A DNA stretch of 64,000 nt from Peptostreptococcus canis (GTDB lineage: Bacteria > Bacillota > Clostridia > Peptostreptococcales > Peptostreptococcaceae): positions 1 to 64,000 of the forward strand of contig NZ_JABGBW010000003.1 of assembly GCF_014229965.1 (NCBI RefSeq), in the 5' to 3' direction. Positions within the stretch are counted from its first letter, which is position 1. Every line of letters begins with the position of its first letter. Of the stretch, positions 1 through 7,830 are shown in pieces. The position numbers and the translations under genes are program-made. The notes beneath the pieces were generated by a model. The model was given only the letters and a program-made list of their open reading frames with translations, was not told the DNA's origin and searched no databases.

Positions 1-180
1 TAAAATATTTATAGGTCAAGGCCAGCTTTGCTGTGCATTTATCCTTGACCATAATATTTTGATAACTTAAATTTTGCTACCATCAAAAGTGACATTTTCC
101 TAAGATAAAACTAAGCAAAAAAAGTGACATTTTCACAAGTTATTGACATACTTTTTAGAAACTTTTTTATCATTTTTATC
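1..180. repeat. Possible end of a degraded insertion sequence
   Basis: An inverted repeat (GGTCAAGG at 14-21, CCTTGACC at 43-50) with AT-rich flanks looks like a terminator hairpin. It is followed by two copies of AAAGTGACATTTTC (around 87 and 121). Clustered internal repeats like this are typical of IS21-family ends, and a 15-base piece (128-142) recurs at 1318-1332. No transposase lies in the window, so the assignment is tentative. Confidence 0.3.
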
Positions 181-408
181 AAAAGGGCCTATCCCATTCA
201 ATCTTGTTTATTTCCGCAAATGTACTCGTCGACAATATGGATAAGAATTTAAGCATTATCTATAAACTCCTATCTAAATTATTCTTATTTCAATTATACC
301 TCATTTAAATTTTTTAAATTTTTTTTTAATAAAAATAGTACTCCTTTTAGGATTAACTTAATAAATGATATAATAGTTATTGTCCAACTCTGAAAGGGGG
401 TGATATTC
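181..408. other. AT-rich intergenic region before the toxin gene
   Basis: No gene is apparent. The right part holds the promoter and leader of the small toxin gene at 409. The rest is AT-rich without clear structure. Confidence 0.5.
345..374 (+). promoter_or_regulatory. Promoter of the Fst-like toxin RNA
   Basis: A perfect TATAAT lies at 369-374 with a weak TTTTAG at 345-350 (18-base spacer). Transcription would start near 381, exactly at the left arm of the 5' helix described separately. Confidence 0.6.
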
Positions 409-423
409 TTGAAAAATTGGACA
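381..423 (+). promoter_or_regulatory. 5' helix masking toxin translation start
   Basis: TGTCCAA at 381-387, the expected 5' end of the toxin mRNA, is perfectly complementary to TTGGACA at 417-423. Closing this 7-bp helix would enclose the ribosome binding site (GAAAGGGGGTGAT, 392-404) and the TTG start codon (409). Fst mRNAs of enterococcal par loci carry an upstream helix with the same role. The structure is predicted by eye. Confidence 0.65.
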
Positions 424-555
424 TTATTCATAGTGGGAAATATTATTTGCCCTGTTATTGTTGGTATTTTATTACATTATTCAATAAAATATCTTGATAA
501 TAAAAAAAATAATGTTAAAGGGAAGAGTTGCAGCTCTTCCCTTTTTTGTCCGTGA
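409..555 (+). CDS. Fst-family type I toxin peptide (possible frame disruption)
   Basis: This is a small membrane toxin of the Fst/Ldr family, expected to sit in the cytoplasmic membrane and damage it when overproduced. The core IICPVIVGILLHYSIKYLD (about residues 12-30) matches the Fst pattern of a proline, V-G, a hydrophobic helix and a terminal L-D. The start is TTG at 409 behind a strong Shine-Dalgarno. As written the frame is 48 codons: it runs through the terminator hairpin at 520-541 and stops at 553-555, beyond the U-run. One extra A in the A8 tract (502-509) would place TAA directly after it and give a canonical 34-residue Fst peptide. Either the tract slips, the gene is decayed, or there is a base error. 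Its antisense partner lies at 515-594. Confidence 0.72.
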   Translation: MKNWTLFIVGNIICPVIVGILLHYSIKYLDNKKNNVKGKSCSSSLFCP

Positions 556-594
556 TATTCTTGATTAACGAACACATTATTCATAGTTTTCTAT
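515..594 (-). ncRNA. RNA II-like antisense antitoxin RNA
   Basis: A minus-strand promoter (601-630) would start a transcript near 594. It would run through the second repeat copies and end at the shared hairpin (520-541), whose minus-strand tail is T-rich (501-519). The predicted RNA is about 80 nt and is complementary to the toxin translation start through both repeats. This matches RNA II of Fst/par modules in size, polarity and layout. Expression is not shown. Confidence 0.65.
520..547 (+). terminator. Shared (bidirectional) terminator of toxin and antitoxin RNAs
   Basis: GGGAAGAG (520-527) pairs with CTCTTCCC (534-541) around a 6-base loop. It is followed by TTTTTT on the plus strand and a T-rich stretch on the minus strand. 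Confidence 0.75.
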
Positions 595-600
595 GTTCTT

Positions 601-630
601 ATTATATCATTTTTCTATAAGTTGTGTCAA
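601..630 (-). promoter_or_regulatory. Strong promoter of the antisense RNA
   Basis: On the minus strand TTGACA (625-630) and TATAAT (601-606) are separated by 18 bases, and a TG two bases upstream of the -10 makes it an extended -10. It is much stronger than the toxin promoter, as expected for an antitoxin RNA made in excess. Confidence 0.75.
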
Positions 631-755
631 ACCATTAAGAAAGATGAATAGTGTCAAGTTTTTGTGGAATTTTTTAACCATAAATAGGAATAAAAAGAGT
701 TTTATTTACTTCATTCATAGTTTTCATCTCCTCAAATTCTAATTTATCCTACTCC

Positions 756-795
756 TTTTATATGTGTCATACAATTTTTATATGTGTCATACAAT
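756..795. repeat. Perfect 20-bp tandem duplication
   Basis: TTTTATATGTGTCATACAAT occurs twice head to tail (756-775 and 776-795) with no mismatch. This suggests a recent duplication or a paired binding site. Confidence 0.85.
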
Positions 796-908
796 CACCT
801 AAAGATTTTAGATTATATAAATCTAACAAACACATATATTATAGTTTTTTATTTAGTTATTTGAATTAGATAAACTGAGAGTGTCATGATGAAGATTAAA
901 CTTATTTT

Positions 909-1094
909 TTACCTATCATTTTTTCGTCCCATATAAAATTTGGCAATAGCAAGTATCATAAATCCGACCGATAACACAACTTGTAAGTATGAAAATTTCA
1001 AGATAGTTTCTGTATAATTTCTATATGCCACGAACCCCCAAGCTAAAGAACACAAGAAAAAAACTATTCCCCAAATTAAAGATTTTCTGTCCAT
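909..1094 (-). CDS. Small two-helix membrane protein, unknown function
   Basis: A predicted 61-residue protein starts at ATG 1094 behind AAGGGGG with a short spacer; an upstream in-frame start lacks this site. Two hydrophobic segments (about residues 6-24 and 34-51) with a basic C-terminal tail (GRKNDR) suggest a double-spanning membrane protein. No family was recognised. It sits next to the Fst-like toxin module in a gene-poor stretch, which fits accessory DNA, but no functional link is visible. Confidence 0.5.
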   Translation of the reverse strand: MDRKSLIWGIVFFLCSLAWGFVAYRNYTETILKFSYLQVVLSVGFMILAIAKFYMGRKNDR

Positions 1095-1468
1095 TGCAAC
1101 CCCCTTAATATAAATAATATTATCCGTCAAGCTCTGATTTTTTATATTTTATATTCTTATATATTAAATTTCTTAATTATTATTTTAAATTATATCACTT
1201 TTTGGTGTAAAATAAAATTATAAAAGAAAGTAAAATTGCATTGACTTAAAAACAATTGAAAATATATAAAGTTATCTGTAGTTAGATAGAAAAAATTACA
1301 TTTTCATAAATTACTATCATTTTCACAAGTTAATAGCATCAAGAAAAACATTAAGGTGACATCTTCCATAACAATATATGGTCAATATCACCTTTCCTAA
1401 TTATTATATAAAATCTTATTACATATAATCTTGTTCTACAAAATCATACTTCATACTTTTTCAGAGTA
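1095..1468. other. AT-rich intergenic region
   Basis: It holds the upstream region of the small membrane gene, a copy of the 15-base CATTTTCACAAGTTA repeat (1318-1332) also seen at 128-142, and a hairpin at 1353-1394 that probably ends the neighbouring CWB2 gene. No gene was seen. Confidence 0.5.
1353..1394 (-). terminator. Probable terminator of the CWB2 coiled-coil gene
   Basis: AAGGTGA (1353-1359) pairs with TCACCTT (1388-1394), and inside it CCATA (1366-1370) pairs with TATGG (1377-1381). On the minus strand it is followed by AATGTTTTTC. It lies 75 bases past the stop codon at 1469. Confidence 0.45.
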
Positions 1469-3709
1469 CTATTTTACAGCATTATATTTTTCTATATACT
1501 GATTAAAAGAATTATTCAGAAGCTTATCAAGATCTCTTAACTTATCATATATACTTGCGTTCAAGTCAAAATCTGTCAATTTCTTTGCTTTTTCAAGATT
1601 ATCTTCATAATCTTTAACTATTTTTTGTATACCGGCATCCTGTGACTCTTTTAGTTTCTTTACTTTAGACTCATCAAGTTTTTTATCTTCAATCTTCTTC
1701 AATGTAACATCCAAGCGATCTCTAATTTCCTCGTAATTCCTAATCTTATTATTAAAATTAACCATCTTACTACTTAGAGCATTTTCAGCAGTTGTCAATA
1801 GATTTCTATCCTTGAAATTATTCAATAGTTCTTTGTTTTTTACAATTTCTGCTTCGATTGTATTTTTATCTCTAATCAAACTCTTATCATCACCATTAAC
1901 AGAATTAAGGTCTTTGTAGGCCTCACTCTTAAACTTATATTCAATTATAGATTTTTTATCAGAAATTATCTTTTCTACTTTCTGAATTCTCTCGTCCAAC
2001 ATCTGATACGAATTGCATATATATTTAAAATCATCAATTGCATCTTTTAAAGTCTGCAAATTCTGTGATGTAGGTGACCTTCTGGCATCGTCAATAGCCC
2101 ACTCCAAAGAGTTTTTCTTACTCAAAAATTCCGGACTCTGAGTTCTAATTTTCTTCGCATTATTAAGAAGTTCATTGGCTTCTTTTATCAATGCGTTGCT
2201 ATCTGATGAATTTCCTGAATCACTCACTTTGAAGTTTTTAATCTCATAAGCAAGCTCAAGTTTTTCCTTGTTCTTATTCGCCTCTAATAGCAAAGAAGTA
2301 GCTTTCTGCATCTTTTTAAACAACTCTTTTTGACTAGGAGTCATTCTATCTTCTGGAATCATCACGCCATTTTCACTTATCTTTTCACGGCTTTTATCTA
2401 TTTGTTCTCTCAAAATTTTATTGTACTGTTCATCATTGATATTTGTAATATCTTCAAACTTTTTCTGAAGCTCTTTTTGCTTTTCTTCAATAGTTTCCAC
2501 TTTAACGTTGGCAAGATCGCTTAACTTTTTGCTAGTATAGTTGTTATAAATATCATTTCTCAAATTTCTATATGCTGAAATAGCATTATCATTATTTGAA
2601 TTTCTAGTCAACATAGCAACCATTTCATCATACTTACTCATTAAGTTTGATAAATCATTTAACAATCTTTTTTTCTTTTCCTGCTCATAATTTCTATACT
2701 TTTTAAAATTCTCGATTAGTTTAAGCGATACAGAATTTTCCACAGCAGTACTTACAGAACCGTATCCGCCAGCTATATAACCTTTATCCCTCTTTTGAGA
2801 AGTTATATAATTCATAATATTTCTAGGTACAGTATTATTCACCAATAATATCGGTGCATTATACTTTTTAGATATAGAAATAGCCGTAAGTGCATCGGGA
2901 TAATCTCTACCATCAACTAAAACACATGAACTATCTACATTCGGATTTGAATATGGAAAAGCTTCATTTGCAACCACAGCAGAAGTATTATATCTATCAC
3001 TGCCGGATAATCTCTTACCACTTAATCCATTGATGTTAATACTCTTTGATCCGCCTATAATATAATTTCCTTTATTCGCCTTGTACTTATCGGCACCATT
3101 AGGTATGCTTTTTCCATTAGTAAGAATCAAGGGCATTCCCTTAGTTCCCAACAACGGTGCTGCACTCAACGCATCAGGAAATTTACTATCTATACCATTT
3201 ACAAATCCTGCCCCTTTGGATGAATTTTTTCCAACCACCAATTCGGCTACTTTCATTGAAGTTTCATATCTGTTTGATCCTTTAACTCTCTCACATTTGG
3301 CATTTGAAGATAACTTACTCTTGATTACCCTCTCAATTCCAATGGAAACGGAACTGGTACCACCTAATATATATACACTTTCAGGTTTTAATCTTGCAAT
3401 CTCATTAAGTGTAGCATCATCTATTGACTTTGACACTAATAAAATAGGAGCATCAAATTTATAGGCAAGAGGACCACCGGACAATGCATCTGCCGGATTC
3501 ATACCGTTTGCAATGATTAAAGTCTTGGCTCCATTAGGATAATTCTGTTTTGATATTTCTACCGCTGTACCAAATCTATTGGCACCTCTAAATCTCTTGG
3601 TATATTGAATACCATCCTTTGTAACATCTGCATTTGAAGTAGCGACTGTCATTACACCTACCATACTAGAAATAGCCAATACAATACACGCCTGTCTTTT
3701 TAGATTCAT
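1469..3709 (-). CDS. CWB2 cell-wall protein with long coiled-coil C-terminus
   Basis: A predicted secreted protein of 746 residues. A signal peptide (about residues 1-27, ending in ATSNA) is followed by three cell-wall-binding type 2 (CWB2, PF04122) modules. Their signatures are RGANRFGTAVEIS (about 41), KGSNRYETSMKVAE (about 142) and SGSDRYNTSAVVAN (about 233). In C. difficile three such modules bind the anionic wall polymer. Residues about 335-746 are lysine/glutamate-rich and helical, without a recognisable enzyme domain, and probably form an extended coiled-coil stalk. The start is supported by GGAGGG before ATG 3709. It lies just downstream of the S-layer precursor gene, from which a terminator separates it. 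The function of the stalk is unknown. Confidence 0.88.
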   Translation of the reverse strand: MNLKRQACIVLAISSMVGVMTVATSNADVTKDGIQYTKRFRGANRFGTAVEISKQNYPNGAKTLIIANGMNPADALSGGPLAYKFDAPILLVSKSIDDATLNEIARLKPESVYILGGTSSVSIGIERVIKSKLSSNAKCERVKGSNRYETSMKVAELVVGKNSSKGAGFVNGIDSKFPDALSAAPLLGTKGMPLILTNGKSIPNGADKYKANKGNYIIGGSKSININGLSGKRLSGSDRYNTSAVVANEAFPYSNPNVDSSCVLVDGRDYPDALTAISISKKYNAPILLVNNTVPRNIMNYITSQKRDKGYIAGGYGSVSTAVENSVSLKLIENFKKYRNYEQEKKKRLLNDLSNLMSKYDEMVAMLTRNSNNDNAISAYRNLRNDIYNNYTSKKLSDLANVKVETIEEKQKELQKKFEDITNINDEQYNKILREQIDKSREKISENGVMIPEDRMTPSQKELFKKMQKATSLLLEANKNKEKLELAYEIKNFKVSDSGNSSDSNALIKEANELLNNAKKIRTQSPEFLSKKNSLEWAIDDARRSPTSQNLQTLKDAIDDFKYICNSYQMLDERIQKVEKIISDKKSIIEYKFKSEAYKDLNSVNGDDKSLIRDKNTIEAEIVKNKELLNNFKDRNLLTTAENALSSKMVNFNNKIRNYEEIRDRLDVTLKKIEDKKLDESKVKKLKESQDAGIQKIVKDYEDNLEKAKKLTDFDLNASIYDKLRDLDKLLNNSFNQYIEKYNAVK

Positions 3710-3837
3710 TTACATCCCTCCTATCGATATATTTAAAATAAGTATTTTTATTAATAATCAGACTAATTTAAAGTATAAACTGCCTTAATACAAATAAATA
3801 GTCCAAATTATAGATATACTACTATATTATAGCATAA

Positions 3838-3866
3838 AAAATAGAGTGGTAAAACCACTCTATTTT
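3838..3866 (-). terminator. Terminator of the S-layer precursor gene
   Basis: AATAGAGTGGT (3840-3850) pairs with ACCACTCTATT (3854-3864) around an AAA loop. On the minus strand it is followed by TTTTTTA. It lies 38 bases past the stop at 3904. Confidence 0.85.
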
Positions 3867-3903
3867 GTGAATTCATATTTATTGTACTATTGATAAATTA
3901 ATC

Positions 3904-6177
3904 TTATAGACCTAACTTATCAACAACAGATTTCATAACGTCAGCAGAAACTGCTCCACCTATCTGATATACATTTTTATTAACACCAGCTAAAGCTTCA
4001 TTACCAGTCATTAATTTCAACTGTTCCTTAGTTAACTTAGAATCTCCTAATACAACTGGATATCCATTCTTTGCTGATAGTATAGCAGATGTCTGAGCAT
4101 CAACTAATGCCTGATCTTTACCACTTGCTACTAATAAGCCTTTTGTTTCGATTTTTCCATTAACAGTATTATCTTTATTATAGAATTTCTTTATTAACTT
4201 TTCATTAGTTGCAAATCTATTAGCACCAGAAATTCTTTCTATATTTGGCGTAGCAATAGATAGATTTTTAAATGCAGAAGTAGATAATGTACTTGTTCCA
4301 CCTACAACAAAGGCTTCTTTAAAATTATATCCTTTAAGTTCATCTCTAGTTCTTCTATCAACTCCATCTTTAGGTACAACAACTATTGGTGAAATAACAT
4401 CACGAACTTTTCTTAGTTTTGAAGATGCCACACCAGCAGCTGACATCGCATCTGCCGCACCATCTCCACCTACGAAAAATACATCATGAGCATCCACAAC
4501 AGTAGAGATTTTTCCATCATGCTTCATTCTTCTTAAAACTTCTAAAGAAGTATCAAATCTGTTCTTTCCTGAAAGTCTAACAACTACTGCACCAAACTTT
4601 TCCTTCAACTGAGTTTCTACATTCTTAGGAACTGAACTGTCACCACCAACTATGTATACAACTTTATTTTTCAAATTTGAATCTGTAGCTCTGCCTATTT
4701 CATCTAAAGTTTCTTTATCTAGTCCCTTCATAGGATCAGCAAGTAATATTGAAGCATTGTTAGCAGCAGCAATAGGACCTGCAGCAAGACCATCCATTAA
4801 AGCTTTTCCACCAACAATAACTACGCTATCAGCATATGTTCCAGGACCATCAGCTTTAAATGTTTCCTTTGATATTTCGATAGCTGTACCATATCTGTTT
4901 GAACCAGATAATTTCTTAAATCTTCCTTCAACAACTTCGTTATCACCATATATATCCTTAAGAATTGTAGCAACATCCTTCTGATTTCCACCTTCAACAA
5001 CAAAAGTTATCTCTTTAATTACTTCTGTATCATTTCCATCTACAACTGTGGCAGAAAATTCAAATAAATATTTATCTCCAGACTTCTTAACTGTAACAAT
5101 AGGATTAGGAGTCTCGTCTTTTAGACCCAAAGCTTTTTCAGCTTGTAATGCATCATTTGGTTTTAAGTTATTATATCTCAATTTATAGTGAACACCATCG
5201 TAATTGAAAGAATAAGGATCTTTTTTAGCATTTACAAACTTGTTTACAAAATCAACACCTTCTTTTGTGTATCCAGTTTCTGCGCTATACAACTTAGAAG
5301 CATCAACTACTTTTCTTATACTTTCTGATACTGTATATACTGTAGTATCTCCATTTTTAACATCTACATAAGCTTCTTCTTCTAAATCATCTTTTGCCTT
5401 AAAACCAACTACTTCTTTGTATAAATCAGCATCTGGATTGTTTACAAAATCTAATGTATTTCCCTTACTATCAACTGGCTTTGTTACATCAACCTTAGGA
5501 TCATTGATAGATATTTCTATTTTCTTTTCATTTTTAAGTTTTAACTCAAAAGTTCCTTCAGCCTTCTTGACATCACCAACACCAGCCTGTTCTAAATACT
5601 TTTGAACTACTGGTCCAGCTGCTAATCCATGAATTTCATTTCTTCCTGCTTCAAGATCTGCTAAATCACTATATAAAGCTTTAGTAGTCTTGAAAGTTGA
5701 ATTACCATCTTTATCTATACCTTTATCTACTATGTAAGCAACTATTTTATTATTCTTAGCAACTAAACTTTCAATCTTATTAGTAGCTTTAGAAATATCT
5801 GTAACAACATATAATTTCTTATCTTCTACATCATTTAAATCTACTCCATCAAATAGTATTCCATTATATAAGCTATCTCCACGCTTTATTGTTCCATCTA
5901 TAGGATCATTCACCTGAGCATCCATACCTTCAATACTTATAAGCACAGCATATCTAGAATTTTTATATTCATTATCGCCTGTAAGTGGTGCTCCTGGAAC
6001 CTTGTTAATACCATCTTGAGTATTAACCTTATACTTAGTATCTAAAGCTTCTTTTATTTTCTTATTAACTTGAGATACTGGCATTTTCTCATTTTTAACT
6101 TCAGCGTTTGCTAGTACTGGAGCAACAGTTGTTACAGCAGTAGCAGCAGCCATTAAAACAGCTATTTGTTTCTTCAT
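3904..6177 (-). CDS. slpA: SlpA-like S-layer precursor with C-terminal CWB2 modules
   Basis: A predicted exported surface-layer protein of 757 residues. A signal peptide ends near residue 25 (VLANA). A variable N-terminal region of about 390 residues comes next, then three CWB2 modules at the C-terminus (LSGSNRYGTAIEIS about 424, LSGKNRFDTSLEVL about 531, ISGANRFATNEKL about 645). This order, variable N-terminus then CWB2, is that of C. difficile SlpA, whose precursor is cut in two by a cysteine protease. The second and third modules carry SlpA-like stretches (FVGGDGAADAMSAAGVASS; NRFATNEKL). I chose ATG 6177, which has GGGAGGA ten bases upstream; the farther in-frame start overlaps that site. 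Homology to SlpA is from memory; processing of this protein is inferred. Confidence 0.85.
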   Translation of the reverse strand: MKKQIAVLMAAATAVTTVAPVLANAEVKNEKMPVSQVNKKIKEALDTKYKVNTQDGINKVPGAPLTGDNEYKNSRYAVLISIEGMDAQVNDPIDGTIKRGDSLYNGILFDGVDLNDVEDKKLYVVTDISKATNKIESLVAKNNKIVAYIVDKGIDKDGNSTFKTTKALYSDLADLEAGRNEIHGLAAGPVVQKYLEQAGVGDVKKAEGTFELKLKNEKKIEISINDPKVDVTKPVDSKGNTLDFVNNPDADLYKEVVGFKAKDDLEEEAYVDVKNGDTTVYTVSESIRKVVDASKLYSAETGYTKEGVDFVNKFVNAKKDPYSFNYDGVHYKLRYNNLKPNDALQAEKALGLKDETPNPIVTVKKSGDKYLFEFSATVVDGNDTEVIKEITFVVEGGNQKDVATILKDIYGDNEVVEGRFKKLSGSNRYGTAIEISKETFKADGPGTYADSVVIVGGKALMDGLAAGPIAAANNASILLADPMKGLDKETLDEIGRATDSNLKNKVVYIVGGDSSVPKNVETQLKEKFGAVVVRLSGKNRFDTSLEVLRRMKHDGKISTVVDAHDVFFVGGDGAADAMSAAGVASSKLRKVRDVISPIVVVPKDGVDRRTRDELKGYNFKEAFVVGGTSTLSTSAFKNLSIATPNIERISGANRFATNEKLIKKFYNKDNTVNGKIETKGLLVASGKDQALVDAQTSAILSAKNGYPVVLGDSKLTKEQLKLMTGNEALAGVNKNVYQIGGAVSADVMKSVVDKLGL

Positions 6178-6466
6178 TTTTATCATTCCTCCCAAACATA
6201 TTATTAATTACATTTCTTCACATTTTTAATATACCGTCACATATTATCTCTAAGGACAAATATATTTCTCACACCTTAATATTATTACAAAATTGTAATA
6301 ATTACAATAGTTTTTTTCAAAAAAAACTATTTTTCCAGAAAAAAGTTGAAATATAGCTCTTTTTTTCTGATTCACTAGCCATTATACACCAATTTTACCA
6401 TTTTATCAATATATTTCAGTCATTATTTAATTCATTGATTTTTCTTGTATCTGACTGTCTTTTAAT
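6178..6466. other. Leader and promoter region of the S-layer gene
   Basis: AT-rich region with overlapping palindromes (ATTATTACAA at 6281-6290 with TTGTAATAAT at 6293-6302; a 7-1-7 palindrome at 6293-6307). It also has an A/T hairpin (AATAGTTTTTTT 6306-6317 with AAAAAAACTATT 6320-6331) that may end the gene at 6467. No clear -35/-10 pair could be fixed. Confidence 0.5.
6293..6307. promoter_or_regulatory. Fur-family 7-1-7 box upstream of slpA
   Basis: TTGTAATAATTACAA is a perfect 7-1-7 inverted repeat. It matches the B. subtilis Zur box TCGTAATNATTACGA at all but the two symmetrical second positions, and also resembles the PerR box TTATAATNATTATAA. A further ATTACAA half-site lies at 6284-6290. 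It is about 115 bases upstream of the slpA start. Which regulator binds is unknown. Confidence 0.4.
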
Positions 6467-7381
6467 TTATTTCTTCTTTTTTAATTTATTTTTATTTTTG
6501 GTACTTAATTCATATTCAATTATCCTATTATTTATTACATTCATTATTTTTTCTTCCATTTCTTTTCTTACATTTGTTTCTATATTTTTCTTGATATTTA
6601 AATCATCCATATATTCAATAAATCTGTCTATCTCTCCTTGTATCTTTTTCTTTTTTACGACTGTATGCTGAACAGGAACTTTAATCGGCTCATTTAAATC
6701 AAATACCAGATAACGCCCTGATTTTTGTCTATCTCTTATATATAGTTTTCTATCTTGATTTTCTAATAGTTTTTCTGCGTCTTCTTCTATTATCTGTATC
6801 ATTTTATAGTATTTAGTTTTATATACATCTTTTACCGTTTTTTCAAAGTTGTTTTTGTATCTACATGCTGTGTCCTTGGTTACATCCATTATTTCTCCCG
6901 CTTCTACACAAGTGAACGAGTATATGTCCGTATAAGCTTTTGTTATCAGCTTTTTTATATCGCCTTTTTGAGGATCTTTTTCTCCTACATATTCCCTATC
7001 GCCTCCTAAAATGGTATATGCATCTCGCATATTGTTTACTACTTCAAATATACTCTTTCCAGCCAATCTTGCAGCCAATAAAATCTCAATTTTTTCACAT
7101 ACCATCTCTTTTTTTATCATTTCAAGATATTTCTTATCAATAGAGATATTTTGTGCGAGTAAAGCCTCTGCATTTAATAGTTCAAATATTTGTTCTTCAG
7201 CAGGTTTTATCTTGTAATAGTAGTATGAATCCTTCTTTAAATATCTGCTTACAATGTCCATCATAAATCCTACTTCTTCGTCAAAGAAACTGCTAAAACA
7301 TATTTGATTTTCAATTTCCGGCATTGCTCCTCCTTCATTAGTTTGTTGTTTGTTTTTGTTTATTTCCTTTCCAAAAACCAT
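6467..7381 (-). CDS. Unknown protein with helix-turn-helix-like segment
   Basis: A soluble protein of 304 residues; no family was recognised. The N-terminal half (about 20-140) is predicted helical and has no signal peptide. A segment around residues 153-181 (EAGEIMDVTKDTACRYKNNF) has the spacing of a helix-turn-helix. The C-terminal third is strongly basic and helical, ending in a lysine run. Together these suggest a nucleic-acid-binding regulator, but this is inference. Two starts are plausible: ATG 7381 (AAAGGAGG, 8-base spacer) and ATG 7324 (GGAGGAGCA immediately before). The neighbours upstream are the DUF2922/DUF1659 pair. Confidence 0.6.
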   Translation of the reverse strand: MVFGKEINKNKQQTNEGGAMPEIENQICFSSFFDEEVGFMMDIVSRYLKKDSYYYYKIKPAEEQIFELLNAEALLAQNISIDKKYLEMIKKEMVCEKIEILLAARLAGKSIFEVVNNMRDAYTILGGDREYVGEKDPQKGDIKKLITKAYTDIYSFTCVEAGEIMDVTKDTACRYKNNFEKTVKDVYKTKYYKMIQIIEEDAEKLLENQDRKLYIRDRQKSGRYLVFDLNEPIKVPVQHTVVKKKKIQGEIDRFIEYMDDLNIKKNIETNVRKEMEEKIMNVINNRIIEYELSTKNKNKLKKKK

Positions 7382-7502
7382 TTCCTTTTCCTCCTTTGTC
7401 TTTTATATGTTTTAATTTTTGTCTTATTGTATTTATTCTTTAGCTGATTATGGCTGTGTGCATTTGGTTTTATTCCAATGTTTTTTGTACTAATAAATAA
7501 AG

Positions 7503-7530
7503 GGAGCAAGAAAAAGCCCCCTATATTTTT
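7503..7530 (-). terminator. Hairpin, possible terminator
   Basis: AGGGAGC and GCCCCCT pair with one A-C mismatch and are flanked by T-rich sequence on both strands. It is the first hairpin downstream of the DUF2922 gene on the minus strand, although 300 bases away. Confidence 0.4.
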
Positions 7531-7747
7531 TTACATTTTATTTTTTATATGCTTTATTACAAATGTTTCCAAATATTTCTCTAAATTCCCACTTAGATGT
7601 ATTTAGTACTTTTTTATTTGTATATAAGCATATTTTTTCTATATTGATATAGATAAAATAATAATGTTTGACATCTTTTTGTAACTTTTAACCCCTCACA
7701 TAAGTTACTAAAGTGTCTTATTTAATTTTTAACAAAAAGTAATATGC

Positions 7748-7809
7748 TTTTTTATAATTAATATATATTTTTTTATAATTCATATATACTTTTCTATAAT
7801 TATATAAAC
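7748..7809. repeat. Three imperfect AT-rich tandem repeats
   Basis: TTTTTTATAATTAATATATA-like units of about 21 bases are repeated three times with small changes (starting near 7748, 7768 and 7789). They lie just downstream of the DUF2922 gene. Confidence 0.5.
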
Positions 7810-7830
7810 TTTAATATACAAGCACTAAAT

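Larger units (their letters stand above)
400..587. repeat. Paired direct repeats of the par-type locus
   Basis: GTGATATTCTTGA occurs at 400-412 and 552-564, and ACATTATTCATAGT at 421-434 and 574-587. One pair member lies in the toxin translation start region, the other beyond the terminator inside the antisense RNA. This is the arrangement of DRa and DRb in the pAD1 par locus. The repeats give the two convergent RNAs their complementarity. Confidence 0.75.
556..908. other. Intergenic region with antisense promoter and tandem duplication
   Basis: This stretch holds the antisense promoter (601-630), a perfect 20-bp tandem duplication (756-795) and a small AT hairpin (TTAGATT at 808-814, AATCTAA at 820-826). 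No further gene was recognised. Confidence 0.5.
7382..7830. other. Long AT-rich intergenic region
   Basis: No gene was found on either strand. It holds a hairpin at 7503-7530 and three imperfect copies of an approximately 21-base AT-rich unit (7748-7809). Confidence 0.5.

Noticed and set aside
4821-5003. 60-codon minus-strand frame inside the S-layer gene
   Set aside because: It is out of frame with the strongly supported slpA reading frame and has no ribosome site.
7382-7830. A YvrJ-like small gene expected near DUF1659/DUF2922
   Set aside because: No frame with a start, ribosome site and membrane helix could be found on the minus strand.
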